The notes under the pieces: generated by a model
Database searches by the model: none
Told to the model about the DNA's origin: nothing
Seen by the model: only the letters and a program-made list of their open reading frames with translations
Part shown: positions 16,337 through 24,242 of the stretch, in pieces
Layout of the letters: every line of letters begins with the position of its first letter
Numbering within the stretch: position 1 is the stretch's first letter
From: Beggiatoa alba B18LD
Lineage (GTDB): Bacteria > Pseudomonadota > Gammaproteobacteria > Beggiatoales > Beggiatoaceae
Assembly (NCBI RefSeq): GCF_000245015.1
Contig: NZ_JH600070.1
Coordinates: forward strand, 1,695,716-1,759,715
Length of the DNA stretch: 64,000 nucleotides
Direction of reading: 5' to 3'
Program-made: the position numbers and the translations under genes

Positions 16337-17701
16337 ATGCCCAGCTTAAAAATTACCCGTCCTGATGGAACAGAACTCCCCATATCAGGCTACCACTACG
16401 AAAAACCCAGCGCACAAGCCAAAGCCTTCACCTCCCGCTTAGGCAACAAAAAACTCCCCGCCAAAGTTGACCTACGCCCCTACATGACCGAAGTCGAAGA
16501 CCAAAAAAATACCAGCAGTTGCGTTGCTAACGCCGTCGCAGGGGCTTACGAATACCTCGCAAAACGCCACCTTGGCGAAGACTCCTACAACGTCAGCCGC
16601 CTATTTATCTACTACAACGCCCGCTACTACCGCAGTTGGGAAAACGAAGATAAAGGCTCATTCATCGCCGATGCCATCAAAGGCTTAAGCGAATACGGGG
16701 CTTGCTCCGAAGAAACATGGGAATTCGACGTTAAATCCGTCACAACCGAACCCGACGGCGATGCCTACGACGAAGCCGCTAACTTCCTCGTAGAAAGTAC
16801 CGAACTACTACCCGTCGACCTCACCGCATGGAAATCCGCCCTTGCTGAAGGCAACCCGATTATTTTCGGCATTTCCCTCTTCAAATCCTTTGACTCCCAC
16901 AAGAAAAAAGGCTTAGTCCCCATGCCCTCCCCGCAAGAAACCGCCCGCGCCTCACACGGCGGACACGCAATGCTCTGCGTTGGCTACTCCGACAACGACC
17001 AAGTATTTATCGTCCGCAACTCATGGGGCAGTGACTGGGGCGACAACGGCTACTGCTATATACCCTACCGCTACCTGATTAACCCCCAACTTAACAGCGG
17101 TGATTGCTGGGTTATCAAACAACTAGACAACTTTGATATTGATGAATCCTCATGGTCAGACGATGACGAATCCGTCTTAGGCGACTGGGAAACCGAATTC
17201 GCCGACATGAGCGACGAAGACTATCAAGACATGCTAGAAGCCATGGGAGACTCCCCACTAGAATTGCGTCTTGCGATGATAATCATGTATGCCGCAGGTG
17301 CAGACGACGACATCAGCGATGAAGAAATGGCAGAAATCACCACCTATATGGATGGTTTCTTAGAACTGCTCGGCGTAGCAATGAAAACTGAGCGTTTATT
17401 ACGAAACGCACAAAAACAACTCAACAAAGATGAAGACGGCGAATTACTAGACGAATCGATTGATTTATTAGGCGAATACCTATCAGGCGAACTACTCGCG
17501 CGAATAGTCCAAGACATCGAAGCCATGATTGATGTCGATGATTTATCAGAAGAGGAAGAAGAATTTCTCAACGATTTAATCAGCCGTTGGCAAATTGAAG
17601 GCGATGAAGAAGACGAATCAGAAGACGACGACGAAGAATATGAGGAAGACGAGGACGAAGAAGAAGAAGAGGAAGAAGAAAAACCAAAAAAACGGCGATA
17701 A
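16337..17701 (+). CDS. Papain-like cysteine protease with TerB-like domain and acidic tail
   Basis: A 454-residue protein with no signal peptide, so probably cytosolic. Residues 40-262 form a C1A peptidase: Q56 and C62 (QKNTSSC), H210 (GGHAMLCVGY) and N228 (RNSWGSDWGDNGY) are all present. Residues about 290-420 are helical and resemble a TerB fold (LRLAMIIMYAAGADDDISDEEMAEI and a second half ending EEEEEFLNDLISRW). Residues 422-446 are almost only Asp/Glu, followed by KPKKRR. There is no recognisable propeptide of the usual inhibitory type. A regulated intracellular protease or a stress/defence role is inference; I know no close named homologue. Confidence 0.82.
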   Translation: MPSLKITRPDGTELPISGYHYEKPSAQAKAFTSRLGNKKLPAKVDLRPYMTEVEDQKNTSSCVANAVAGAYEYLAKRHLGEDSYNVSRLFIYYNARYYRSWENEDKGSFIADAIKGLSEYGACSEETWEFDVKSVTTEPDGDAYDEAANFLVESTELLPVDLTAWKSALAEGNPIIFGISLFKSFDSHKKKGLVPMPSPQETARASHGGHAMLCVGYSDNDQVFIVRNSWGSDWGDNGYCYIPYRYLINPQLNSGDCWVIKQLDNFDIDESSWSDDDESVLGDWETEFADMSDEDYQDMLEAMGDSPLELRLAMIIMYAAGADDDISDEEMAEITTYMDGFLELLGVAMKTERLLRNAQKQLNKDEDGELLDESIDLLGEYLSGELLARIVQDIEAMIDVDDLSEEEEEFLNDLISRWQIEGDEEDESEDDDEEYEEDEDEEEEEEEEKPKKRR

Positions 17702-17709
17702 TCTTTTAT

Positions 17710-17924
17710 AACCTGAGTTCGGCGATATTTATAAAACAGAGACCTGCTAAGTTTTGAAAATCTAGCAGGTCTTTTTTTGTCTGAATCAGAATTCACAGAA
17801 TTTTCAGAATTAGCATAATTCGCATTAATTTCTTGGTTTAAGGGGTTTTAAATTCTGTTAATTCTGAAAATTCTGATTCAGATAAGCTGTTGTCTTTTTA
17901 AAAGAATCTCGCCGTACTCGGGTT
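17710..17924 (+). repeat. MITE-like repeat, complete copy R4
   Basis: Begins eight bases after the protease stop. It has the left end AACCTGAGTTCGGCGATATT, the GACCTGCTAAG hairpin, the inner GTCTGAATCAGAATT palindrome, and the right end ATCTCGCCGTACTCGGGTT. Over most of its length it is nearly identical to R3. Confidence 0.88.
17741..17778 (+). terminator. Repeat-borne terminator after the protease
   Basis: The hairpin GACCTGCTAAGTTTT / AAAATCTAGCAGGTC with one mismatch is followed by seven T residues. It lies 40 bases past the stop codon, within repeat R4. Confidence 0.75.
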
Positions 17925-17950
17925 AGGGTTAATTAAGAAAATTGTGTAAA

Positions 17951-19519
17951 TTATGGTTCAGATATTTGCTGACTTAACCGCGCCCAATAATTTAAGCCAT
18001 CCTGTCCCCAATCCTTCGCCAACTCCTCCAACGCCTGCAAGACTTGTGCATAACCAATCTTATGAGCAATTCGATACGCTTCTACAAATTTTGTGATTCC
18101 TTCCTGCACTTCCTCATTTTGTAAATGAATACGTCCCATATTAAACAACGTCGCACACAAGCCCGCCACATCGCCGATTTCTTGTTGAATCGCTAAGGAC
18201 TGTTGCAAGTAGCGCAGGGCGGTTTCGTAGTCGCCTCGGGCATAAGCCGTTGTTGCCATATTGTTGAGCGTCGCGCCTTCGCCACTTTTATCGCCGATTT
18301 CTTGTTGAATCGCTAAGGACTGTTGCAAGTAGCGCAGGGCGGTTTCGTAGTCGCCTCGGGCTGAATAGATAAGAGAAATATTGTTGAGCGTCGAGCCTTC
18401 GCCACGTTTATCGCCGATTTCTTGTTGAATCGCTAAGGACTGTTGCAAGTAGCGCAGGGCGGTTTCGTAGTCGCCTCGGGCTTGAAATATTTGAGAAATA
18501 TTGTTGAGCGTCGTGCCTTCGCTTTTTTTATCTCCCAATTCTTTGAAAATCGCTAAGGACTGTTGCAAGTAGCGCAGGGCGGTTTCGTAGTCGCCTCGGG
18601 CATGGGCGATAGTTGCCATATTGTTGAGCGTCGTGCCTTCGCCACTTTTATCGCCGATTTCTTGTTGAATCGCTAAGGACTGTTGCAAGTAGCGCAGGGC
18701 GGTTTCGTAGTCGCCTCGGGCATGGGCGATAGTTGCCATATTGTTGAGCGTCGTGCCTTCGCCACTTTTATCGCCGATTTCTTGTTGAATCGCTAAGGAC
18801 TGTTGATAGTTGGTTAGCGCAAGTTCTAAATTACCCAATGAATGATAAACCCGTCCAATATCATCTAAAATTCTGGCTAACTCGGCACTGTTAGGCGTGG
18901 ATTCATCTCGTAAACTGAATAATACTTTTAGCCAGCGTTGTTTTTCTGCTGTGCTCATACGCTCTGCCGCGTGAACTGCACTCTCTCTAAAGGCTTTTAA
19001 TTCTTCTTGTAAATAGGCATTTTTTTCAGTTTCAGGAATATCAAATTCATAAATAGCACTACGCCAGTCGAAAAAATCTAGGGCGGTTGTTGCTAATAAT
19101 TGCAAGGCGTATTCAGGTAGCCAGAAAAAAACACCTCGATTTAAGCGTTGGTATGCACTCCGTCGCCAATTTAATTGTTGTAACGTTTTAAATGCCGTTG
19201 TTTCTGTAACATCTTGGGGTTTATCAGGATTTGGGAGTAACACTTCTAAATCGTAAATAAAGATAGGAATATCAGGAGGATAATTTTCTAAAACTTGCTG
19301 TAATGCTTCATCCAATAAAATATTATTTAAATCATATTCTTGCTGTAATGTTTTAATGCTAATTTCTGCAATCGGCTGGTTAAATTTAGTTTTAATTTCA
19401 TCAATCAGTATCTGACGATAAGCCGTAGAATTACACCGAATAAAAAACAAATAAAAATGCCCTTGGTCACAACGACGAAGGGCACGCAAAAGACGGGGAA
19501 GCACTGCGGAATTGGTCAT
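17951..19519 (-). CDS. TPR-repeat protein, last gene of the four-gene operon
   Basis: A 522-residue soluble protein. Residues 1-165 form an alpha/beta domain without a P-loop; it includes IFIYDLEVLL and FFWLPEYALQLLATTALDFFDWRSAIYEFD. I recall similar regions at the head of TPR proteins linked to STAND-type ATPases, but cannot verify this. Residues about 205-480 are tetratricopeptide repeats; six consecutive 40-residue units (ARGDYETALRYLQQSLAIQQEIGDK...) are almost identical. Its start is two bases after the stop of the upstream ATPase, so the two are coupled. A sensing or partner-binding role is likely by analogy. Confidence 0.85.
   Translation of the reverse strand: MTNSAVLPRLLRALRRCDQGHFYLFFIRCNSTAYRQILIDEIKTKFNQPIAEISIKTLQQEYDLNNILLDEALQQVLENYPPDIPIFIYDLEVLLPNPDKPQDVTETTAFKTLQQLNWRRSAYQRLNRGVFFWLPEYALQLLATTALDFFDWRSAIYEFDIPETEKNAYLQEELKAFRESAVHAAERMSTAEKQRWLKVLFSLRDESTPNSAELARILDDIGRVYHSLGNLELALTNYQQSLAIQQEIGDKSGEGTTLNNMATIAHARGDYETALRYLQQSLAIQQEIGDKSGEGTTLNNMATIAHARGDYETALRYLQQSLAIFKELGDKKSEGTTLNNISQIFQARGDYETALRYLQQSLAIQQEIGDKRGEGSTLNNISLIYSARGDYETALRYLQQSLAIQQEIGDKSGEGATLNNMATTAYARGDYETALRYLQQSLAIQQEIGDVAGLCATLFNMGRIHLQNEEVQEGITKFVEAYRIAHKIGYAQVLQALEELAKDWGQDGLNYWARLSQQISEP
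18165..18830 (-). repeat. Tandem 120-bp repeat array inside the TPR gene
   Basis: The block CTTGTTGAATCGCTAAGGAC recurs exactly every 120 bases at 18181, 18301, 18421, 18661 and 18781, with a diverged version at 18541. Whole units differ by only a few bases, clustered in the segment encoding the first TPR helix. The 120-bp period keeps the frame, so copy number can change without breaking the protein. The near identity implies recent duplication or continuing gene conversion. Confidence 0.95.
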
Positions 19520-19521
19520 GT

Positions 19522-20841
19522 TTACGTTGATGGTGTCACGCTTAAAAGGGCTTTAATCGAGTCTAACTCTAAAACGGCAGGATGTAGTGCTTGCCACAAT
19601 TCGCCATTTTCATATTCTAAGATAACGCGGTTGTTGGTTAAACGGGCATAACTTTCCATGCTTTTATTCGGTTTTTTATAATAAACCGCTTGTAAAACTA
19701 ATTTATCATCATCGGTTAAGGTAATTAATTGGCGACTGTAAAACTTAATCAACGCACTTTTGGCATATTCGATATCTTCGTGCGTTACTTTTTCCGCATC
19801 CGTTTCTGTCACACTACGCAATAAAATCATTAAATCACGAATTGCACCACCGCTTAACTTAATCAGTTCATCAACATATTTTGTATCTTCAAAAAGGGTC
19901 TCAATATTCACCCGTTTTTTAATTAAATCGCGTAGAGTTTCCTTACCGTCTGAATTTTCCACTTTTACCATCGGCATCACCAACATGTCAGAAAATTCAT
20001 TTTTTAAGTTAGTTTGTGAGGCAAGTGTAATGGGTACAGTGTAGATAATATGGCTATTAACCCATTTTAACTGTTCTGCATGTAACATAAACAATTCATA
20101 ATGATTAGAATATTCTTGTTTTTGTGCAAACAACATTTTTTCCAAACCATCAACGATAATAACCAGACTTTTATAGCCTTGTTTTTGAATGCGTTGACGT
20201 GTTGCCGTAATTAAATTATTTAGATGAGCTTTGAAAACCGTTAAATCGTTTCCAATTTCTTTTCGAATAAATTCACGTCGAGTACTACTATTTTTCAAAT
20301 CATTTTTAAGTTTAGCCATCAACCCTCCAAAAAGGGATTTAATGCCTGCACTGGCTTCTGTTGTTAATTCTGCGCTTAACTCTATTTTTCTATCGGTTTC
20401 AATAATTTTTTTAGCAAACCAAGTATGTAAATTTTCTAATAATGCTTTATCTAATTCCCAACCTTTTTCTTCTAACTTCGTGTACAAGCTTTCTGCAATT
20501 GCTAATAGAACATCTTGATATTCAATATCATTCATTTCTAAAATGTCTTCAATATCAATGTACACAACAAAAAACTTTTGCGCTTCTAGCTCTGCCTTTA
20601 GCTGATGTAACTCTGTTGTTTTGCCACTCCCGCGATGTCCAGAAAATAACATGCTGAAATATTTATCTACATTCTGATTACGCTCGATATTCTTTGCAAT
20701 ATTACTAATCCAACTTTTACGTTGTCCCCGAACCCGCGATAAATCTTGATACCGTGAATCTTTTGCAGATGCTAAAGGGGTATCAGGGTCACACGCATGA
20801 TACATATCATCAATAGTAGAAACGGGGTAAGTTAATTTCAT
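19522..20841 (-). CDS. P-loop AAA/STAND-like ATPase of the four-gene operon
   Basis: A 439-residue ATPase. Walker A is GHRGSGKTT (residues 68-76), Walker B is SLVIIVDGLEKM (about 225-236), a sensor-like region follows at VNSHIIYTVPITL, and the C-terminal 70 residues look like a winged helix (ENGELWQALHPAVLEL). The layout matches Orc1/STAND-like NTPases that couple ligand or partner binding to a switch. Its start overlaps the TOPRIM gene end by four bases, and the TPR gene begins two bases after its stop. The ATPase plus TPR protein may act as one sensor unit; that is inference. Confidence 0.8.
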   Translation of the reverse strand: MKLTYPVSTIDDMYHACDPDTPLASAKDSRYQDLSRVRGQRKSWISNIAKNIERNQNVDKYFSMLFSGHRGSGKTTELHQLKAELEAQKFFVVYIDIEDILEMNDIEYQDVLLAIAESLYTKLEEKGWELDKALLENLHTWFAKKIIETDRKIELSAELTTEASAGIKSLFGGLMAKLKNDLKNSSTRREFIRKEIGNDLTVFKAHLNNLITATRQRIQKQGYKSLVIIVDGLEKMLFAQKQEYSNHYELFMLHAEQLKWVNSHIIYTVPITLASQTNLKNEFSDMLVMPMVKVENSDGKETLRDLIKKRVNIETLFEDTKYVDELIKLSGGAIRDLMILLRSVTETDAEKVTHEDIEYAKSALIKFYSRQLITLTDDDKLVLQAVYYKKPNKSMESYARLTNNRVILEYENGELWQALHPAVLELDSIKALLSVTPST

Positions 20842-21485
20842 AAATAATCCTTAAAAAATAATCTGTTGAACCAATTCACAAATGTTAAAGCTTCTGGTGT
20901 GTCATGGGAAAAATAGCGAGCTTTAATTGCCGTGCCAAAAGGTAAACCTGATTCTTTTTGCCATGCTAACCATGTATGTACGCAGGCTTTTATCTTATCT
21001 AGTTCAGAAAACATTGCGCCTTTTTTGCGTGCTTCTGCTGTTGCTTGTTGTGCATATTCCCAACAATAATCTTGTTCAGGTATCAAATAAGATAGAAAAT
21101 CTTCTAATTTACCAATTGTCTGATTATTCGGCATTAACCAAATACCTACACATTTGTTATTTAATGGGATAATTGTTCCTGCCTTGTCTGGTTCAGTTGG
21201 TAAAGAGACTGATAGCCCTAAATCGTTCATCACGGCGTTGATACGGTCGCAAACACTTTGCCAGCGATTTTCTACACTTAAATCTGCATCTAAAATAATG
21301 CCTATGCGTTCATATGATTTAATCGTAGTGGGTAAAGCAGTTAATGCTTCTGTCCAGCCTTTTGCATTGTCGATTTCTACCCGTGTTTTTTTGTTATTCC
21401 AATCAACCCCATGACGAGCCAGTAAATTGATAACGGTATATTGGTCATCAATCCCTTCAACAATTAGGCGTTTACCTGTGCTCAT
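20838..21485 (-). CDS. DUF3226/TOPRIM-like protein
   Basis: A 215-residue protein whose N-terminus reads VEGIDDQYTVINLL (E10, D13, D14), followed by GIILDADLSVENRW with D66 and D68. This is the glutamate plus DxD metal-binding pattern of TOPRIM nucleases. The middle part (VGIWLMPNN and GKLEDFLSYLIP) matches my recollection of the DUF3226 family. It overlaps the OLD-like ATPase gene by four bases upstream and the second ATPase by four bases downstream. In OLD and PARIS systems a TOPRIM domain is the nuclease activated by an ABC-type ATPase; the same pairing is proposed here. PARIS AriB belongs to DUF4435, so this is not a standard PARIS. Confidence 0.8.
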   Translation of the reverse strand: MSTGKRLIVEGIDDQYTVINLLARHGVDWNNKKTRVEIDNAKGWTEALTALPTTIKSYERIGIILDADLSVENRWQSVCDRINAVMNDLGLSVSLPTEPDKAGTIIPLNNKCVGIWLMPNNQTIGKLEDFLSYLIPEQDYCWEYAQQATAEARKKGAMFSELDKIKACVHTWLAWQKESGLPFGTAIKARYFSHDTPEALTFVNWFNRLFFKDYL

Positions 21486-22492
21486 CCGCGCACCTCAATA
21501 TGATGACGTGCTGCAATTTCTAATTCTTCACTGGAGTAGCGAATGGCTTGCGTTGCATTTGGTTCTACACGGTATAAAACAACTTCTTTTGCTAATTCTG
21601 GTTGGTCAGCTTGTAACCATGCTAAGGCACGTACACAATCGCTACTGTGTGTTGTTGCAAAGACTTGTACATTAAATTGTTTTGCTGTTTGTACGATAAA
21701 ACGCCATAAGTCTTCTATCACGCTGTAATGTAAACCCGTATCAATTTCATCAATTAATAAATATTTTCCTTCTGATTTAACTATATAGATGGCTAATCCT
21801 AATAATCGGCGAACGCCTTCCCCCATACTGCCTAGCGGTAATCTTTCTGTATTTTTTAGTTTAATAAAGACATTACCGCGATTTGAACTTGTAAATACAA
21901 TCCGTTCAAGTGTTGGTAAAACACTTAGTAAGGCTTCATAGACTTTTTCTTCAGCAGGGGTTGCAACAATGGAATCCCATAAACGTTGTAGTTGTTCATC
22001 ATTTGCGCCTGAAGTGCTTAAAAAAAGTGGCGATTTACTAAAATTTTTAATATCAATATGTCTATCATCATACATAAACTTTTCTAACGACATCGATAAG
22101 CTTTTTTCTAAATACGAGCTTTCTATTTGAACGGTTAATCGTTTTTCAAGCTCATCAGAGTTATCAATGAGGTTGAGTTTTATAAATTGTTTTTGTTGTT
22201 CGTTTCTCGCTATACCTGAGATTTGAAACCATGAGTTTACATCAAGATAATGTCCTGTAAATAAATGACTAATATCAATATAAGGAATGCCTAATGTTTC
22301 AATATATTCATTGCGTCTGTCCGAAGATTTTAATAAAACGCGCCAATGATTAGACATTAATATTTCTAACGCTTCTAAAATAGCGGTTTTGCCTGCATTA
22401 TTCCGCCCAACAAATAAATTAACTTGTCCCAATTCTTTAATATCAAAACAAGAAAAAGTACGGAAGTTTTCAATTTTTACATTGTGATACAT
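21482..22492 (-). CDS. OLD-like ABC-type ATPase, first gene of the four-gene operon
   Basis: A 336-residue SMC/ABC-type ATPase of the AAA_15/AAA_21 class. It begins with the typical IENFRTFSCFDIKELGQVNLFVG, then Walker A GRNNAGKT (29-36), signature region LGSMGEGVRRLL (about 220-231), Walker B KYLLIDEIDTGLH (243-255) and H-loop FATTHSSDC (278-286). It ends after the ATPase domain: the TOPRIM nuclease that OLD proteins carry in the same chain is encoded by the next gene instead. It is the promoter-proximal gene of the operon and divergent from murD. An anti-phage role is inferred from the architecture. Confidence 0.85.
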   Translation of the reverse strand: MYHNVKIENFRTFSCFDIKELGQVNLFVGRNNAGKTAILEALEILMSNHWRVLLKSSDRRNEYIETLGIPYIDISHLFTGHYLDVNSWFQISGIARNEQQKQFIKLNLIDNSDELEKRLTVQIESSYLEKSLSMSLEKFMYDDRHIDIKNFSKSPLFLSTSGANDEQLQRLWDSIVATPAEEKVYEALLSVLPTLERIVFTSSNRGNVFIKLKNTERLPLGSMGEGVRRLLGLAIYIVKSEGKYLLIDEIDTGLHYSVIEDLWRFIVQTAKQFNVQVFATTHSSDCVRALAWLQADQPELAKEVVLYRVEPNATQAIRYSSEELEIAARHHIEVRG

Positions 22493-22765
22493 GGTAAGTC
22501 ATCGATAATTTATTAAAAGAGAAAAAGCTATTTTTAATAAACTGAATTTAATCTTTTTAATAAGTATTTTCTAGCAATAAAAAAATACTGTTCCTCTGTC
22601 ATAAGTTAGCACGGCGAGGGGTTATCATTTTGATAGAATAAGCGCATGTTGTCCATGAACGTGAACGACAGTTTATAATCTTAAAAGGCTTTTACCATAA
22701 TAAAAACAATTACAACCATTTTTTTCAGAATATCATTCTACTTGCTAGTTTTATTTAAAAAACTC
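22493..22765. other. Divergent promoter region, defence-like operon / murD
   Basis: About 270 AT-rich bases between the operon and murD. Both promoters must lie here, but I cannot assign -35/-10 boxes with confidence. No repeat copy or open reading frame of note. Confidence 0.4.
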
Positions 22766-24148
22766 ATGTCAACGTCAATTCAAACTATTGCTGAACACGC
22801 GGGATATACGGTCATTATGGGCATGGGCAAAACGGGTGCGTCTTGTGTCCAGTTTTTGGCTAAACAGGGCGTTTCATCGTTGTATGTTATGGATAATCGT
22901 CCAAATCCGCCTTATTTAGCAAATTTACAGCAGAATTATCCGCAATTTACTTATTTAACAGGGGTTTTTGATGCGGAAATTTTAGCCCGTGCGCAAGAAA
23001 TTGTGATTAGCCCTGGTTTGTCGTTGCGGGATGAGGCGTTGCAATTGGCGCATCAGGCTAAAGTGCCTGTCATTGGGGATGTTGAGCTGTTTGCTCGCTA
23101 TGCTCAGGCAACGATTGTGGCTATTACGGGGTCTAATGGTAAAAGTACCGTCACAACAATGTTGGGCGATATGGCAAAACAGGCGGGCTTAGTCACGCAG
23201 GTTGGGGGAAATTTGGGACAACCTGCTTTAGATTTGTTAAGCCAGAATACGCAGTTGTATGTGTTGGAGTTGTCTAGTTTTCAGTTGGAAACAACCTATT
23301 CCTTGCAGGCAAAAGCGTCCGTTGTGTTAAATATCAGTGCTGACCATTTAGACCGTTATGCAGATATGCAAGCGTATGCGTCGGCGAAACAGCGAATTTA
23401 TCAGCAATCTGCGGTGTGTGTGTGTAATGCAGATGACCCGATGGTTATGGCGATGTCACCGATAGATAAGCCCGTTATTTCTTTTAGTTTGCAGGCAGAT
23501 AAGGGTGATTTTCGGGTAATGACGTATGAGGGTGAACCGTATTTAGTGCGTGTGCGAGCAGATGAGGTAATGCCGTTGATGCCTGTGGCGGATTTGGCGT
23601 TAAAAAGTGCGATTATGCGGGCAAATGCATTGGCGGCGTTGGCATTGGGTGAGGTGATTGGTTTGCCACTGGAGGCGATGATTTTGACCTTAAAAACGTT
23701 TAAGGGTTTGCATCATCGTTGTGAGTTGGTGGCAACAGTGAATCAGGTGGATTGGTTTAACGATTCTAAAGGGACGAATATCGGCGCGTCTATCGCGGCA
23801 ATTCAGGGTTTAGAGAGACCGAAGAAAATTATTTTAATCGCGGGTGGTGATGGGAAAGGCGCGGATTTTAGTCCGTTGGCAGAGGTTGCCGAGGCGCATT
23901 TAAAGACGTGTGTATTGATTGGGCGGGACGCGCCGTTAATTGAAACGGCATTGCGGGGGGTTGTGCCTGTGTCTCATGCGCATTCGTTGGAGGCTGCGGT
24001 GAAGTTGTGTGCTGATTTGGCAGAGGCGGGGGATGCGGTGTTATTGTCGCCTGCGTGTGCGAGTTTGGATATGTTTAGAAATTATGAGCATCGCGGGCAG
24101 GTCTTTATCGAAGCGGTGCAAGCGTTGAATGTGTCACCAATTGTATAA
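22766..24148 (+). CDS. murD: UDP-N-acetylmuramoylalanine--D-glutamate ligase
   Basis: A 460-residue cytoplasmic Mur ligase that adds D-glutamate to the peptidoglycan precursor. I start at the ATG at 22766; a TTG start 24 bases upstream is possible. Markers are the N-terminal nucleotide-binding MGMGKTGASCVQFL, the ATP loop ITGSNGKSTVT (about 119-129), DHLDRYADMQAYASAK and the C-terminal NDSKGTN and SPACASLDMFRNYEHRG. The gene stands alone, away from a dcw cell-wall cluster. Codons are G-rich, opposite to the C-rich genes at 14.4-17.7 kb. Confidence 0.95.
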   Translation: MSTSIQTIAEHAGYTVIMGMGKTGASCVQFLAKQGVSSLYVMDNRPNPPYLANLQQNYPQFTYLTGVFDAEILARAQEIVISPGLSLRDEALQLAHQAKVPVIGDVELFARYAQATIVAITGSNGKSTVTTMLGDMAKQAGLVTQVGGNLGQPALDLLSQNTQLYVLELSSFQLETTYSLQAKASVVLNISADHLDRYADMQAYASAKQRIYQQSAVCVCNADDPMVMAMSPIDKPVISFSLQADKGDFRVMTYEGEPYLVRVRADEVMPLMPVADLALKSAIMRANALAALALGEVIGLPLEAMILTLKTFKGLHHRCELVATVNQVDWFNDSKGTNIGASIAAIQGLERPKKIILIAGGDGKGADFSPLAEVAEAHLKTCVLIGRDAPLIETALRGVVPVSHAHSLEAAVKLCADLAEAGDAVLLSPACASLDMFRNYEHRGQVFIEAVQALNVSPIV

Positions 24149-24158
24149 ATGAGGCATT

Positions 24159-24189
24159 AGGGCAAGTTTTTTCGCCCTTTAGGTTTTTG
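24159..24189 (+). terminator. Possible murD terminator
   Basis: AGGGC and GCCCT (24159-24178) form a short stem about ten bases beyond the murD stop, with T-rich sequence in the loop and after it (GGTTTTTG). The stem is short, so confidence is modest. Confidence 0.45.
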
Positions 24190-24242
24190 TCTCGTTATAA
24201 TATTAGCATTGGCTAATATAGTCGTCAGCAGAGAGCAATGTT

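Noticed and set aside
17344-17796. Serine-rich protein on the minus strand
   Set aside because: It is the antisense reading of the Asp/Glu-rich tail of the protease; GAA/GAC codons read backwards give Ser runs.
18165-18830. CRISPR-like array because of regular repeats
   Set aside because: The 120-bp period is in frame within a long coding sequence and encodes TPR units; there are no short repeats with unique spacers and no cas genes.
20838-22492. A standard PARIS (AriA/AriB) defence pair
   Set aside because: The TOPRIM partner reads as DUF3226-like, not DUF4435, and two further genes are coupled to the pair; only a PARIS-like or OLD-like design can be claimed.
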